Assembly: GCA_027559495.1 (NCBI GenBank)
Contig: JAMXSV010000028.1
Location: forward strand, 2,728,001 to 2,792,000
Direction: 5' to 3'
Length of the DNA stretch: 64,000 nt
From: Aurifilum marmelostoma
Lineage: Eukaryota > Ascomycota > Sordariomycetes > Diaporthales > Cryphonectriaceae
This document shows, piece by piece, positions 13,458-25,471 of the stretch. Positions within the stretch are counted from its first letter, which is position 1. Every line of letters begins with the position of its first letter. The notes below the pieces were generated by a model that worked only from the letters and a program-made list of their open reading frames with translations, was not told the origin of the DNA and did not search any database. The translations under genes and the position numbers were made by a program.

Positions 13458-14921
13458 ATGTCTTCAGTCGAGGCTCAGACAATTGTCCCTGCCCCTTGGA
13501 CCAATGCTAAGGGCACTGATAAGGGCACCAGTGCTCTGCCTGAGGGCTTTCCTGCCATGATCAACGGCGACTCTGCCTGGACTGCCACAAAGTTTGTCAA
13601 CAACAACAATGAGTACATCTACAACCTGAGCGCTGCCGAGGTCTCTGAGATTAAGGAGGGCCTGCATGGCTTCAAGAGTATGTATCAGCTGTGTCTTCCC
13701 TATGCTCCTCTCCTTTTGCTCTTGACATGGCGCCTTCCAGGCCCCGCCTACTATCATATAATCGTGGTGCTGCTATGGTTCTCACGTCATATCAGCCTTG
13801 CTTGCCGCACCTGGCTGCCAATCCCAGATGTCAGCCTTGCATAAAACTGGTTTTTGTAGTGACGCTAATTAAGCGGTCTCTACAGAGTTGGGTCTCAATG
13901 CCACAAAGATCACAGACAAGACGTTCTCGCTGCCCACCTTCGGTGTCACTCTTCGTGACATGAGCAAGGAAGTCCACAATGGCCGTGGATTTGCTGTCCT
14001 TCGAGGCCTTGACACTAAGGACTTCACTGCTGGTGATCTGACCATGATCTTCATGGGTATCAGTGCCTACATTGGAGACAATGTCGGGCGCCAAGACAGA
14101 GCTGGAAACTGCCTGGGTAAGAGACAGGCTCTAGCAGCTTTGCAGCTTTAAACTCAAGGTGCACTGTATTGACAACAAGTCTATACAGTCCACATTATCG
14201 CCGACAAGGCTAATGGTGCTCATCATCGCCACTCTACTGATCCAATCGTAAGCCCCGTCTTCCAGCTCAGGGCTGCCCCACGCCCAGCACCCCCCTTGCT
14301 AATATTCCACGGTAGAAGTTTCACACTGAGGAGAGCGGCGACACCATCGCTTGGTTGACCCGGAACGTTGCTCTTGATGGTGGAAAATGCGTCATCTCCT
14401 CGGCGGCCACCATCTACAACGTTCTTGCCGCTACTCGGCCGGACCTGCTCCGCATTCTCGCCGCAGGCAACTGGCCTTTCGCCTTCCCTCGCTACCAGTG
14501 CCGCCCGGTCATCTTCAACCAGGATGGCAAGGTCCTCTTCAACTTTGGCCGAGCCCCCCTCCTCGGATCTTCCATCCACCCCCGCAAAGCTCACCTACCC
14601 TCCCTGACAGTCCAGCAGGTCGAAGCTCTTGATGCTATCGAGGCCATCGCTCGTGCCACTGAGTTTTCCTTCGCCACCCAGCCCGGAGACATTCATTTCA
14701 TAGCCAACCAGACTGTCCTCCACCGCCGAGACGGCTTTATGGATGGCCAGGAGCAGCGCCGACACCTGGTCCGCCTTCGTCTCAGCAGCTCTGACCACGG
14801 TGCCAAAATTCCTGCCCTGCGCCGTGAGTGGAACGATGCCTTCGGAGAGGTCGGTGATCGTGTCTTCCACTTTGACCCCATGCCTTCCGAGTTCTTCCCT
14901 CTCCGAAAGTACCCCAACTGA
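13458..14921 (+). CDS. TauD/TfdA-family Fe(II)/2-oxoglutarate dioxygenase
   Basis: Predicted 371-residue soluble oxygenase that couples 2-oxoglutarate decarboxylation to hydroxylation or cleavage of an unknown small substrate. Exons 13458-13677, 13886-14116, 14189-14247 and 14316-14921 join in phase with canonical GT...AG sites. The jelly-roll metal site is visible: His173-Thr-Glu175 opening the last exon and distal His306 in a GDIHF...VLHRRDGF segment, with Arg residues near 318-323 placed to bind the 2-oxoglutarate carboxylate. Glu replaces the usual Asp in HxD; clavaminate synthase also uses HxE, so activity is not excluded. The order of segments (HT-x-x-x-GD, YN-LAATRPDL, then GDI-x-F-x-x-N) is that of the large fungal TauD-like family. 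The substrate cannot be read from sequence: taurine, other sulfonates, betaine-like or secondary-metabolite substrates are all possible. The gene stands alone, with over 5 kb of empty DNA on each side. Confidence 0.9.
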
Positions 14922-17900
14922 GGGTGAGAGAGCAACAGCGAGGCTTGTCGTTTGCTATCTCAACTACTACCTTTCTTGTATGTCTGTCTGTTGCTTTTAG
15001 GCCAACAGGCTGAAATTTTATAATACTGGACCGAGATTCGCATTTGAGCACTCGTTTTTCTATCCCCCCCTGTTCGTTCTACGGGTCTGTGATGGGCGTC
15101 ATGTGCACTGCATCTGGATGGAGTGGTGGGAAAAAGGGATTGTGAAAGAGAAATTCCCTGGGCAACAGCACTTGGCGTCTCATGGACTCTGCAGGATACT
15201 AGATACCCACCATGGCCTGGAATTTCTTATGCTTTGGGAGTGTCACCTGCTCTAAAATTTGAATCGGTATCAGGTTGTTGATCCCTTAGATTTACCCCTT
15301 ATTTGATGGTCCTACCCTCACATTCCTCAGTGTGTATCCTCTGCCCGTGAGTGCTATGGTGTTCTGTGGGACTTGGCAGATATTCCATTTTACAAGCCTT
15401 GTCGGAAGGCCTGCGCGTGGCCCAGTTTTGAATAGAGAGGTTCGCTGTCTAAGGCATTGCCAGTGCTGGCCAGGGTCTCTGCAGTTGATACAGGCAGCAG
15501 CGCTATGCAGAGAAGTTCAGGGGCTGGTAAATCACTGTCGAGTGGCCCGTGCTAACTGCGTAGAAAGACCTGCTACCTCCTTCCTCAGGCTCTGAGCGCA
15601 CACATTAGCACCTTCCCAGCAAACTGTACATAGTACCTACCAAGACTTCCTTCCCACTCACCAGAGAAAGACCCTCGTAGAGGAACCTCCCACCCCCTCC
15701 TTGCCTTCGTGGATGAGAAGAGAGAACCCCCACAGACAAGACGGTAGCCGACCGACCCCTCTTCTGTCCGCCTCGACCACGACCAATAAAGCTACCGAGC
15801 CCACAACCGCCTTCATGTGGGCCCTGTTCTTCCAAACAGCAGACGATTGCCTGAGAGGTTGCCACGTTGAAGCCTACCTCGGATCTTCAGAAGGACACGA
15901 AAAAGATGGTGCAAATTTCCAGAATCCCGTCGGCAAGGCCCGGACCAGGACTTGATGAAAGAACATAGGTGGCTCCGGGTCTCGACAGATACCACGGAGG
16001 ACCTATCCAGCAAGGGGACATGAGACAACAGATTGATGCCCAAGTGCCGTGACTGCCCCAGTCACATCTCGAGACAAACCGACAGTGCTAACGACCCGTC
16101 CAAATGATGCAGGAGACGTCGGCGCGGACAAATGAACGATGACATACAGCGAACGGCGTGCTTCTTTTCCATATCTCCATAGCACTACGCCAGCTCGGTT
16201 GGTCGACAAACCTGGACAGTACAACACATATCTGCAGGTTTCAGCTGGCTCGAGATACCCTCTCACTCCCGATTAATGGCTACAGTCCCAACCGAACTTC
16301 CGAATAAAGTACAGTGAAGCTGCAATCAGATCTTGTTTAGGCGACGGACAGCAGACATGCGCCCGATAGACCAGATGTTTCCAGCTCCGCTTACCCTTCT
16401 CCGAGTATTTGCCAGCCCATCAAGCCGACGAAGACGTGCTCTCCCTGCTCTTGCGCCACACACCGAGCTCGCCAAACGACTGTCCACTCATAGTGGGGAA
16501 CTGAGCGTGGCTAGCCTCGGATTCTCAACTCCACGCCTAAGCAAGAGAGGTAACAGTCAGTTCACCGCCCGACATGAAGCCGTCTTGTCTATAATTCGGA
16601 CGAGTTACCTCAGGCGGGGAGCCCAGAGGCATTGCAAGAAGCGTCTCTGCATTAGTTTTGCAGGACTATTGTTTAGTGACTGCAACTGACCAGTGACCAG
16701 GACCCATGCACGCGGTTGAAAGGCTGGATGCCGGTTCTTCCTCGAGCCATCACGGCAATATTTTCCTGGCTTTAAGGCGCTATGTTCGATACTAAACCAA
16801 CAGGCGGGAACCACGGCACTAAACCACGGGCGGTGTACAAAAATGCCTAATCAGGGCGCTCGAATGGTCTATTTTTATCCCACCGTCGTGGTCTTAGACG
16901 TTCAGAAAGGGGGAAGAGAAGAAAGAAAGAAATTATGGTTGCATACATAGCTGCCCGAACAGCAACTTGGGAGCGACCGGTGAGAGGCGCCAGCGAACCG
17001 GGGTCTACACAAGAGCCCAATGAGCGAGAAGTCTGAACGTCATTGTCGCGAGCAACCTTGCTGTGCGACCTGCGGTCTCCCGGTGGCTGTCAATAGCCAA
17101 CTTTAGGGCTGCCAATCCCGTCGTGTGTCACATCCGAATCGATATGATCTGCCCGGATCTTCAAATACTTCGCTTGCTGTCTTGCCGGCTCCAAAAGGAG
17201 TGTCCTCCAGAAAGGGTGCAACCTTGGCGTTGTGAGGTCATGCGGCCGCTTGTTGGATAGGACGGCCGCCTCACGGCTCCTATGGCTACGCCTCTCCCGA
17301 GACTAGGCGAGATATGGAACCCTCATAAGGACCGGTCAAGGATGTGCGATGACCTCACGATGCCATTGGGAGGTCAATGATGGTCGATGGGTCACGAGCC
17401 GACCCCAGCCCACCACTGCAGGCCATGGTCTAAGGCGACGCTCCAGACCCACCGAAGGCGAAGTTACGGCAACACAGGAGAATACGACGTCGGTGAGGAT
17501 GGTCGGCACTGTGTACATATGGTGCGTTTGGCGGCGAGGTATCAACGACATCAAGAATCTTGATGAAGCCTCCTTGAGCCCGCCGTATCACACCGGGTTT
17601 AGGAGAAGGACATGAAGTCGAAAGAAGGTTTGTTCCGCAGCGGGGCCGGCCTAGGCTCTGGCGCTATTCCGCGGTGGCGGTGAACAGGGACGACCGTTGC
17701 TGGAGTCCAGAGAGAGGCTCGTGCCAAGCACAATTCCCCCAGGCTGTCAAGCGGGAGCTAGGGGACGGCTTTGTTTCATGCTTATGGGCTCTGGTGGATC
17801 TGTTCAAAGTTTGGTACGAAATGGTGCGGTGCGCGAATCTCCACCTCCGCCTGAGCCTTGAGGTATCGGCAAAGAGAAGCCTTCTCCGTGTTGTGAGCTT

Positions 17901-20781
17901 CGGACGGAAGTGGGAGAATCTCGATAGATTTCCCGGCTCCACGGCGGAGGCTCTCGAAGCATGACTTCCAACGCCCGTCAGACCCCGGGGCTGTCATCGA
18001 TATACACTGAACCAACTAAGGTTGCAGCACGCCCGCCCACCATGGGGCTGTCATGTTGGTGAGGGCCTCGGTACCAGCGGATCGCCGACAGCTGCTCTTA
18101 TTGTCCGATCGAAGATTCACTGTTGGAGCAGAGCTCTCAGCGCCCTAGTTACCCTGAGTTCCAGGTGCTACCTGAGCTCTTGTCCCTCTTTTACGACAGA
18201 AGCAACTCCTACAAGTCTCTCCCCTTACCTCTCACGCTTACGATTCCTACACCCCCGCGTCCTACCTCAGTTCTTTGGATGAGTGCCGGTGTCTATCTTC
18301 TCAGGTGTGGTCTGTGAGCTTCTACTTGGCTGCGGCCGTTGGAGGAGACCTGAATTTGCCATGATGCAGAGGACCAGCTCAAGGATCCGCCGATCCGTGG
18401 GTCGATTGGCCCGGCAGGAGATCCTGGTCAAATTCGCATGCTTGCAGACTGGCATGCCGTGCATGGTCGCTGACTGATCTCATCACATCGCGCAGAAACC
18501 GAGCTTGAGAAAGCTCAACGTCTGATACAAGGCCGGACTGTGACCAGATAGCCGCAACTTACCGGCGCAAAGGTACAAAAACTGGCATCCCGACCACACC
18601 ATCCGTCCAGCGCTATTTTGGTTCCCCATCTTACGGGTGCGCTCTCTTTCACACTCAAGCAAAAGTGACTGCCCGATGACGTGGCTACCGCTTCGGTATC
18701 AAATAAATTCTTTGCCAGTCCCGGAATTTAGTACACACGAATTTCCATTCTCGGACTTACGCTGCGGATCCGCATGCTGGTTCGACTGGACGAACTTGGC
18801 AACCACCTGGGCAGGACGGCCTGCAAGCCAGGGGGAATACTACACTGCAACCTGGTCTACTCAGAGAGGCTGCTGTAGAATTCGAGCGTGAGGTCATCAC
18901 ATGATTTTATCGTCCTGTAACGCTACACCCTTGGACCTGTAACTCCTCGCACCTATAAGTAACTGTATCCGGTTGTGAATCGCCAACCCCCTCCCCTGTC
19001 GGAGAAGGCGGCGGATCGCATCGAACATTAATGTCTGTAATATCTAGTCGACTTATGTAGCAATCTAAAGTCGTCATTGTGACGTATGTGGTTTAAGAGA
19101 CTTGCAATGTGAGCTTTCGACGCCCTCACATGCCGTTCTTCCGCCTCGCTCCCCCCCCCCCTCGCCGCGGCGCCTTCCCGTTCTCTCGATGAGCTCAGGG
19201 GCGAACGGGGAGCGTGCGATGACAAATTGTGACACCCATCTGTATGAACCTCTCTCCTGGGTAATAGCGCATTCATCCTAGCATGAGACGCCGAGTTGCG
19301 CCTGCAGAATCTTATGCCGATCAGTGCATCCTTCCTTTACCGGCTAGCCTTGTCCTGGGCGTGACGTTCGAGGACGGAGCTAGCAACTAGGTAAGGCTGT
19401 CACGAGAGCACTAGCACCATTAGATGCCGTCTGTCCTGCGACAAGGCTGAGCGGGACCTGGCTGCTCTGAAGGGACGGGTCAAGTCAGCGTAGAGCAGGC
19501 GAGAGATACGAGAGTGGCATCGTCCAGTGCGCCTACGATGCGAGCTTGACGAGGTGGGTGACTGTACGGAGCCGGGCCAAGTTTACCTAGATTTGTGTCA
19601 TAGGAAGCCGTAAAGTATATCTTCTATGGGTCCCATAAAGTCGATTACGTGGACGACCATTATTTCCAGCTAGCTTGGAGTGACCATTTTTTTCAAGCTG
19701 AGCACCGCTCAGGGCAGAGGGGGCTTCTTCACAAAAATATAGGTGAGAATGTCCGAGGTATATGTCCTCTTACCAATAGGCTGTCTTGGCGGGTGTCCCC
19801 AGGGTGCAGGGCGATCTAGAAATATGTAGCTTGACCGACCCTTATCTTTTTCTAGAACGCAGTCAGAGACAGAAGTGCAGGACAAAAGACATTCTGCTCT
19901 TGACCAGGCATGTGCGTATCGATGGCTGCGGCTGTAGGAAGATCTAAGTGGTCCATTTCGTTCTCAATAGGGAAGTGTCCTTGGATCCTTGTGAATAGCA
20001 TCGAAAAAAAAAAAACAAAAAAAACCCTCCGTTGTATTATTTATCGAGATTAAGTACGCAGCCCATTAGGGAGGAACAAGACTCATATTCTACCATACTG
20101 ATGGGTGGCAAAGAGCTGTCTGAGTTGCATGCTTGCTTGTAGTTGTGATGTATGGCCGATGAGTATTTTCTCTCTTCTTCCTTGCCGTTTTCCCTCTCTC
20201 CCTCCCTCCCTCTCGAATATCGAGTGTGCAGCTGAGGTGCTCTGGAGGCCTCAGCTACGAACAGGCAAAGAGCTAGGAAAACAGTGGTCAGGATGTCTTG
20301 CTGGTATTCATGATAAATCCCAAGTTTGAGCACAAGATCCCCATAACCCAATCAATTGTAATGATTCTTCAAACTAGGCACACTTTGTACAGAACTCGGA
20401 GCATGTAGCTGCTGCTAAGGACGCAGTTTTTTTGGTAAATGTTTTCCAATAGTTATTAACCCTCACAGCTCCACGGCTTGTTGAGGTTGAGACATCGGTG
20501 ACCCCGGGGATGATAACACGTACATGGATCCATGAGCCACAAAAAAAAAGAAGAGGAAAAAGAAGAAAGAGGACGGGCCCCTCAAGCATAGTCAGAAAAA
20601 TAAAAAGAAACAAAAGGAAACGAACGACCCTGATAAATTGCATTTTTGATGCAACCCGGATGTCTCTGTTTTCGAGCCCGAATCGCTCAGGGCTAGATCG
20701 ATTTCCCACGCAAAGATATTCCGGTTGTCTCACTTGAAGACGAATACGGCGTCCATTCTCTGTTCACTGTCTCCTTCTCGC
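14922..20781. other. 5.9 kb intergenic region
   Basis: No gene recognised on either strand. Open frames are under 120 codons and show no family resemblance. The stretch 16.3-18.5 kb is GC-richer and less repetitive than the flanks. I found no terminal repeats, target-site duplications or transposase-like peptides that would mark it as a mobile-element remnant. A-rich runs occur near 20005-20025 and 20539-20575, the latter close to the 3' end of the CRT10 homologue. Confidence 0.45.
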
Positions 20782-23700
20782 TCACACATCTTCATCGTCC
20801 ACGTCCCCATCATCCACTTCGTCCTCATCTACTACATCCTCATCTAAGTCTTCCGCATCCACATCCTCCATAGCACTTTCATCGCCTTCTGAAGAAACAG
20901 AAGTCTCTTCAGAGAGTGACCCATCAGCCTCGACTTCGAAGACGAATGAGCCATCCTCACTGCTAGCAATCTCGTGAAAGCCCTCGAGGGCCTGGTTAGG
21001 AAGCCCCCCGTGGACCTGTGAAGCAGTCTCTTCTGTAGGCTCGGGCCCAGATTTGGGGTGATGAGCATCCGGGAGCCGGTGGATCTCTTCCTCATCCTCC
21101 TCGTTGCGGCGATCTAGTGCATCCGCGTGGCGGCTGACGGACCACTCTTTCCGCCAGGCCCTCTCCTCCCACTCCGTTGCCGTCTCTGGCCCGTCTGGCC
21201 GCCGGGTGATTTCATACTGCAGTATGTCATGGTTCATGTAGTGCAGGATCAGGCGCCAACGCCTCGGTGGGCCGGCATCGTCCTCTCCCGCCTCTTCTCC
21301 TTCGTCTGTGCCGACCGCCGCCGTCTTTCTCCCACGATTACCAGCATCAGCAGCAGAAGCAGCACGCCGACGGCGCCGCCGGCGGCCGCCGTACGCAGCC
21401 GGCTGACGTCCCGCCCTCAGGTCCAGTCCGGTGGCGCCACCCTCGGGGATGGGCGATACCGCGATGCCCAGCAGACATACATAGGGTCGGTGCTTATGCT
21501 TGTCCTCGCTCTCAAACGGCAGCACAGCGTCCACGCGGAAGGCTCGCTCAGGGATTTGCTTCTGCGGAGTGTCCGGGGGCGGGTTGCTCGGCATTGGCTT
21601 CGTGAGCGTGAGCAGCGCGACGCGGCCATTCATGGAGCCCAGTATGACCATGTGGAGCTCCGGAATGGTCAGGAGCATGCTGCAGCGCTTGCCGTACGTG
21701 ATGTCCCATGGGCCACGTGTGTGCCTGAGAGGCGTGTCGCAGAGCACGTTGTGGCAGACGACACCGCAGGTCTCTTGGCGCCTGGCCATACTGAGGATCT
21801 CGACGTCCTCCTTGTATGCGCGGAGGAAGCTCACGCTCCGCAGGAAGTGCGCGACCCTCGACTCGGCGCCCCTGGTGTCGCGGAACTCGGACAGCGTCAG
21901 CGCGCGGGGGAGCCGGGCCTTACGCTGTTTGGAGGCATCTGGACCGACGTAGGCGAGCGTCTTCCTGTGGTCATCAAAGTAAGGGTGGTGCTCCCCAAAG
22001 ACGGGGACCATGGTCATGGCCAAGGGCTTGCCCTCTTTGTCTCTGAAATCCGGGCGTGCAACCTTATCCGACACGTTGAGAACCTGTGTGTCCAACGGCA
22101 TGCTACGCATTACGCCGTCGTATTCAGTGCTAAAGTCGTTCTCTTCATATCGGGCGGTCCGGATTGCGTGTGCTTCGTGGGCCGAGTCATGCCGGACCTC
22201 ACTCATGCACTTGGACGTATCCAGCCACGCGCCGCGGGTCGTTCTACCCCGGTAGTAAGCTTTGCTCGGTGCCAGGCCGATGGCTGAACGGAGGGACTTG
22301 GTCGGGAGGAGCTGCGAATCAGTGATGGCAAGCACGGTCCAGCCCTGTGCGTCGGAGTACACGCGAGAGGAGTTGGGTCTCGTGTCTGGAGGCTGGACGT
22401 TGTGGAGAGGGATCTTGAGAGGTCTGGTACAGAGTGACCAGATGTCGGCAACGAACAGGGACCCGGTGATATCGACGACTGCGATCCGGTCTGCATCACC
22501 CCCTGCATCTTCGCAGAAGGTCACGCTCGGGAGGTTGGTCGAGTCGGCGTCAATGGGGATGATGATCCTCCAGGGACGCCGGCGGTCCCGGAACTGTTTC
22601 TCGAGCCTGTCGATCTCGTTCATGTGCTTGATGGCATATTTCCTGGCCTTGGCGCACCGGCAGGGCTCCGGGCCAGTGTACTCGTAGTCTATCCCCTGGC
22701 ATCGCTGGTCTTGCCACCTTGCATAGATCTGCTGCAGCGCGCCAGGCTGAACATCGCGGGGTTGCACCCTCCTGAGAGCCTTAAACATCTCGGTCAGGCT
22801 GGAGGGCCTGTTCTCGAACTGCATGTTGGCGTCTTGGCCCTCGAGCGCGAACGCAAAGACGGTGACCTCATGGGTGTTAGCTGAGACGGCGATCAGGCGG
22901 GACTTCTTGTGGATCGCAAGGCCCCATGCCGACTGGCCAACATTGTCGTGGAAGAAATGCTTGGGCGACGGCAGCCTCTCTGCGGGGTCGGACGAGGTGG
23001 CGCGGCCTCCCCCGCGGAGAGGATGGCCTCGACGTCCTGGGCGATGGTAGCTGTGTACCAGGCCACGACCTCGCCATTGTCCCTGCCGATCAGCAGGATC
23101 TCCTTGTCGCCGAGTTCGCCGACGACCATATCGTTAATTGCGTTGGGGATGCGGGGGTTGATGGGGTTTCGCGTCATCGAAGCCATGGGCGTCTCGGACT
23201 TGTGCGGATCCAGGATGGCCAGAGGCGTGCCCAGGACCTTCCTGGCATTGCGGTTGGGCCTGTAGACATGTATCCAGCCCCTATAAGCGACGAAGTAGAG
23301 GTTGTAGTACTGAGACATGCCTGTGAGGTTCTTGCGAAGCCTGGAGATCTGAGGGTAGTTTTCCCTGGTGTGGAGTGTCAGTGCCGTATTTGTTTCCCCA
23401 GAAGACATGGACGTGGTGAATACAGCATGACTGCTCGTTTCTTCTTTTCTTTTCCGTTTTCCTACCGTTCGAATGACCTCCCTGTAGGGGCTTCCCTTCT
23501 CTTTTTCGATCAGCAAGATGAGTGAGACTTACCACTGGCCCGTAAAATTCTCAGGATAGGGCTCCAAATCATGACCTCCAAGCATGTTCTGCCGGATCTC
23601 ATGCTTCCACCCAGGGAACCGATCACGCTGTGCACCGGCGAACCGCACCGTGTACGGGCACGTAAAGCCTCGCTCCGAGGTATCGGGCATCTTGGTGGTG

Positions 23701-23804
23701 TCTTCTGGTTCCTTCTTGTCCGTCCTGTCGTCCCCTGCTCCTGTTCCTGCTGGTCTCGGCATAGCGGAGAAGCTCACCTGGATGCTCGGAGCAGGCTGGG
23801 TCAT
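20782..23804 (-). CDS. CRT10: CRT10-family protein (apparent frame break at 23009-23013)
   Basis: Homologue of yeast Crt10, a protein implicated in transcriptional control of ribonucleotide reductase genes and associated with the Rtt101-Mms1 ubiquitin ligase. Exon 1 is 23533-23804 and exon 2 is 20782-23364, with a 168-bp intron (donor GTAAGT). Family hallmarks are clear: a YNLYFVAYRGWIHVY segment near residues 111-125, a GEVVAWYT segment, then a HFFHDNVGQSAWGLAIHKK segment, then a long C-terminal part. About 100 residues of the C-terminal third are low complexity and the last 40 are almost all Asp/Glu/Val. Between the AWYT and FFHDN motifs the frame changes by one base at a run of five G on the coding strand (23009-23013). 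Adding one G restores a continuous protein of about 951 residues. Otherwise a 56-bp intron with a poor GTCGAG donor could join the frames. The antisense strand carries a long open frame (21127-22287) that I regard as a by-product of composition. Confidence 0.85.
23009..23013 (-). other. Probable one-base frame break in CRT10 homologue
   Basis: A run of five C on the plus strand. Upstream of it the CRT10-like motifs are in one frame; downstream they are in another. One extra base in the run would join them without loss of conserved sequence. A sequencing or assembly indel is the simplest explanation; a real mutation or an unusual intron are alternatives. Confidence 0.6.
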
Positions 23805-23857
23805 CTTCAGCCCCGGGGGAGAGAAGCGGCATAGCAAAGCTAAACCGCTCTCTGTGT

Positions 23858-23890
23858 GGGTGTGTGTGCGTGTGCGTGTGCGTGTGTGTA
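23858..23890. repeat. TG/CG dinucleotide microsatellite
   Basis: Imperfect run of TG units interrupted by CG, about 55 bases ahead of the CRT10 start codon on the minus strand, so it lies in that gene's promoter or 5' leader. Confidence 0.9.
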
Positions 23891-24430
23891 AGCGTGTTAT
23901 CCAAATGTGACTTGTGAAAGAACAGATTGGGGGGGGGTTGTTGGTGATGGATGGGGGTGTTGACGGGAGGTGTTTGTATCTGACAGCCCCGCGCGGTAGG
24001 TGCGACGACAAGTACGAGGGCGAGAGGAGATGCGTTTGCGAGAACGCAGTCAAGAGGAGCCAAGCTGGATGCCAAATCGTCGAGGATGGTTTCCTCCGTT
24101 CTAACCTCAGACCGTCGGGGAGAAGTTGGTTATGGAAAAGAGACACAGAGAGAGATGGAGATGAAGAGGGTGGGAGGGGGGAAAAGCTAGATGGAAGGTC
24201 CATGTGCTGTTTCTCTGGAGGCAGCTTGTGGGAGGGTGAGCTCAGGTCAGGCCAGGCCGGGTCAGGTCACTGCCGCCCTGTTGGCCAGGCCACAGGTGCC
24301 CTGGGACTATGGACTGACTACTACTATTACTACTACTACTACTTCGAAATACTACTACAGTACCACCCTAACTTACTTGCTACTCACGCTATTGTTCTCG
24401 TGCTACATACACTTGCAACAAGTACAGCAG

Positions 24431-24431
24431 C

Positions 24432-24462
<31 letters not shown>

Positions 24463-24468
24463 CCACTA
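24431..24468. repeat. ACC trinucleotide microsatellite
   Basis: About ten near-perfect ACC/CAC units, preceded by a TAC/ACT triplet tract at 24317-24343. Both are non-coding and upstream of the CRT10 homologue. Confidence 0.93.
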
Positions 24469-25471
24469 CCGAAGCTTGAGGTGGGAGCCCCAGGGCCAAC
24501 TGCTCCACATTAGTTCCCGCTCATCCACTCCCCTTCCACCGTCAACCGCCTAGACCCAATGCATGCCCCCCCCTCCCTGGACCCTGGAACAATGAACCAC
24601 TCCCGCTATATTGACAGTGACAAGAGCACGTCCACGTCAGTCGAGGCCAAAACCTCGAAATTTGTTGATTTATTTGATACATCACAAAAGAGAGGAGGGG
24701 GTGGGGGTTATTGCCAGCTCACTCTGTGTATGACCAATCGGAAAAGAAAAGAAAAGTACAATACAATGCCACCTCATCATATCATATAGCTATCCCTGTT
24801 AGCAGCTGCTGGCGATGCTGATCGTGGCTTTCTTTTCTTTTCGTTTCTTCTCCTGACTTTCTTCTCCTTATCCTTGCGCTGGGCCATCCCACCCCCTCTC
24901 ATTTCGATTCATGGATCAGAGGATTTTGGGAGTTTCATGGACGGTTTCCCTATACTGCTCTCTGCATAATCTCGATTTGATTCTGAATAGCTGGATGTTG
25001 ACAAGGGTATTTCCACACTTCTCCTCTATACAAGATGCACCCATCCATCCCCTCGTAGGGCTTTTTCTTTCATTCATTTCATGACAGACACTTCTCTCTC
25101 TTCCCCAAAAGACAGAATAGAAAGAGAAAGAAGAGAGCGAGAAAAAGAACAAAGCACTGAAAGAGCATCGCCCAAACGCCAGTGCATGACATCGTACCGA
25201 CAAAACGTTGACCTCTTCTCTCTTCTTTCGTATCCCAGTCCCGAACCAAGTAGGGAGGGAAAGATAGAGTAGCACACAGATAGGGAGAAGAAGAAGAGGA
25301 AAAAGGAAAAGACATGAGGAAAAGAGAGAGAGGGGAAAAAAAAAAAACAGAAGAAACCCTCTCCAGACCATACTCACCGCTATCACCCTCATCACTCAAG
25401 AAGCAGCTGAATTTCATTCACCACATGACCCTTGCCACGGCCCCATCATAGCCCAGCGGCTCCCAGGCGCA

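Larger units (their letters stand above)
23805..25471. other. Intergenic region between GH5 gene end and CRT10 start
   Basis: Holds the probable CRT10 promoter (right of 23804) and the 3' flank of the GH5 gene. It is rich in simple repeats: a TG/CG run at 23858-23890, TAC triplets at 24317-24343, ACC triplets at 24431-24468, and AG-rich purine stretches at 25097-25160 and 25280-25360. No gene seen. Confidence 0.55.

Noticed and set aside
16300..18500. GC-richer stretch suspected to be a decayed mobile element
   Set aside because: No terminal repeats, target duplication or transposase/reverse-transcriptase-like peptide found by eye.
21127..22287. Long plus-strand open frame of 386 codons
   Set aside because: It is exactly antisense to the CRT10 homologue, whose motifs are conserved. 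GC-rich third positions in that gene remove stops from the opposite strand.
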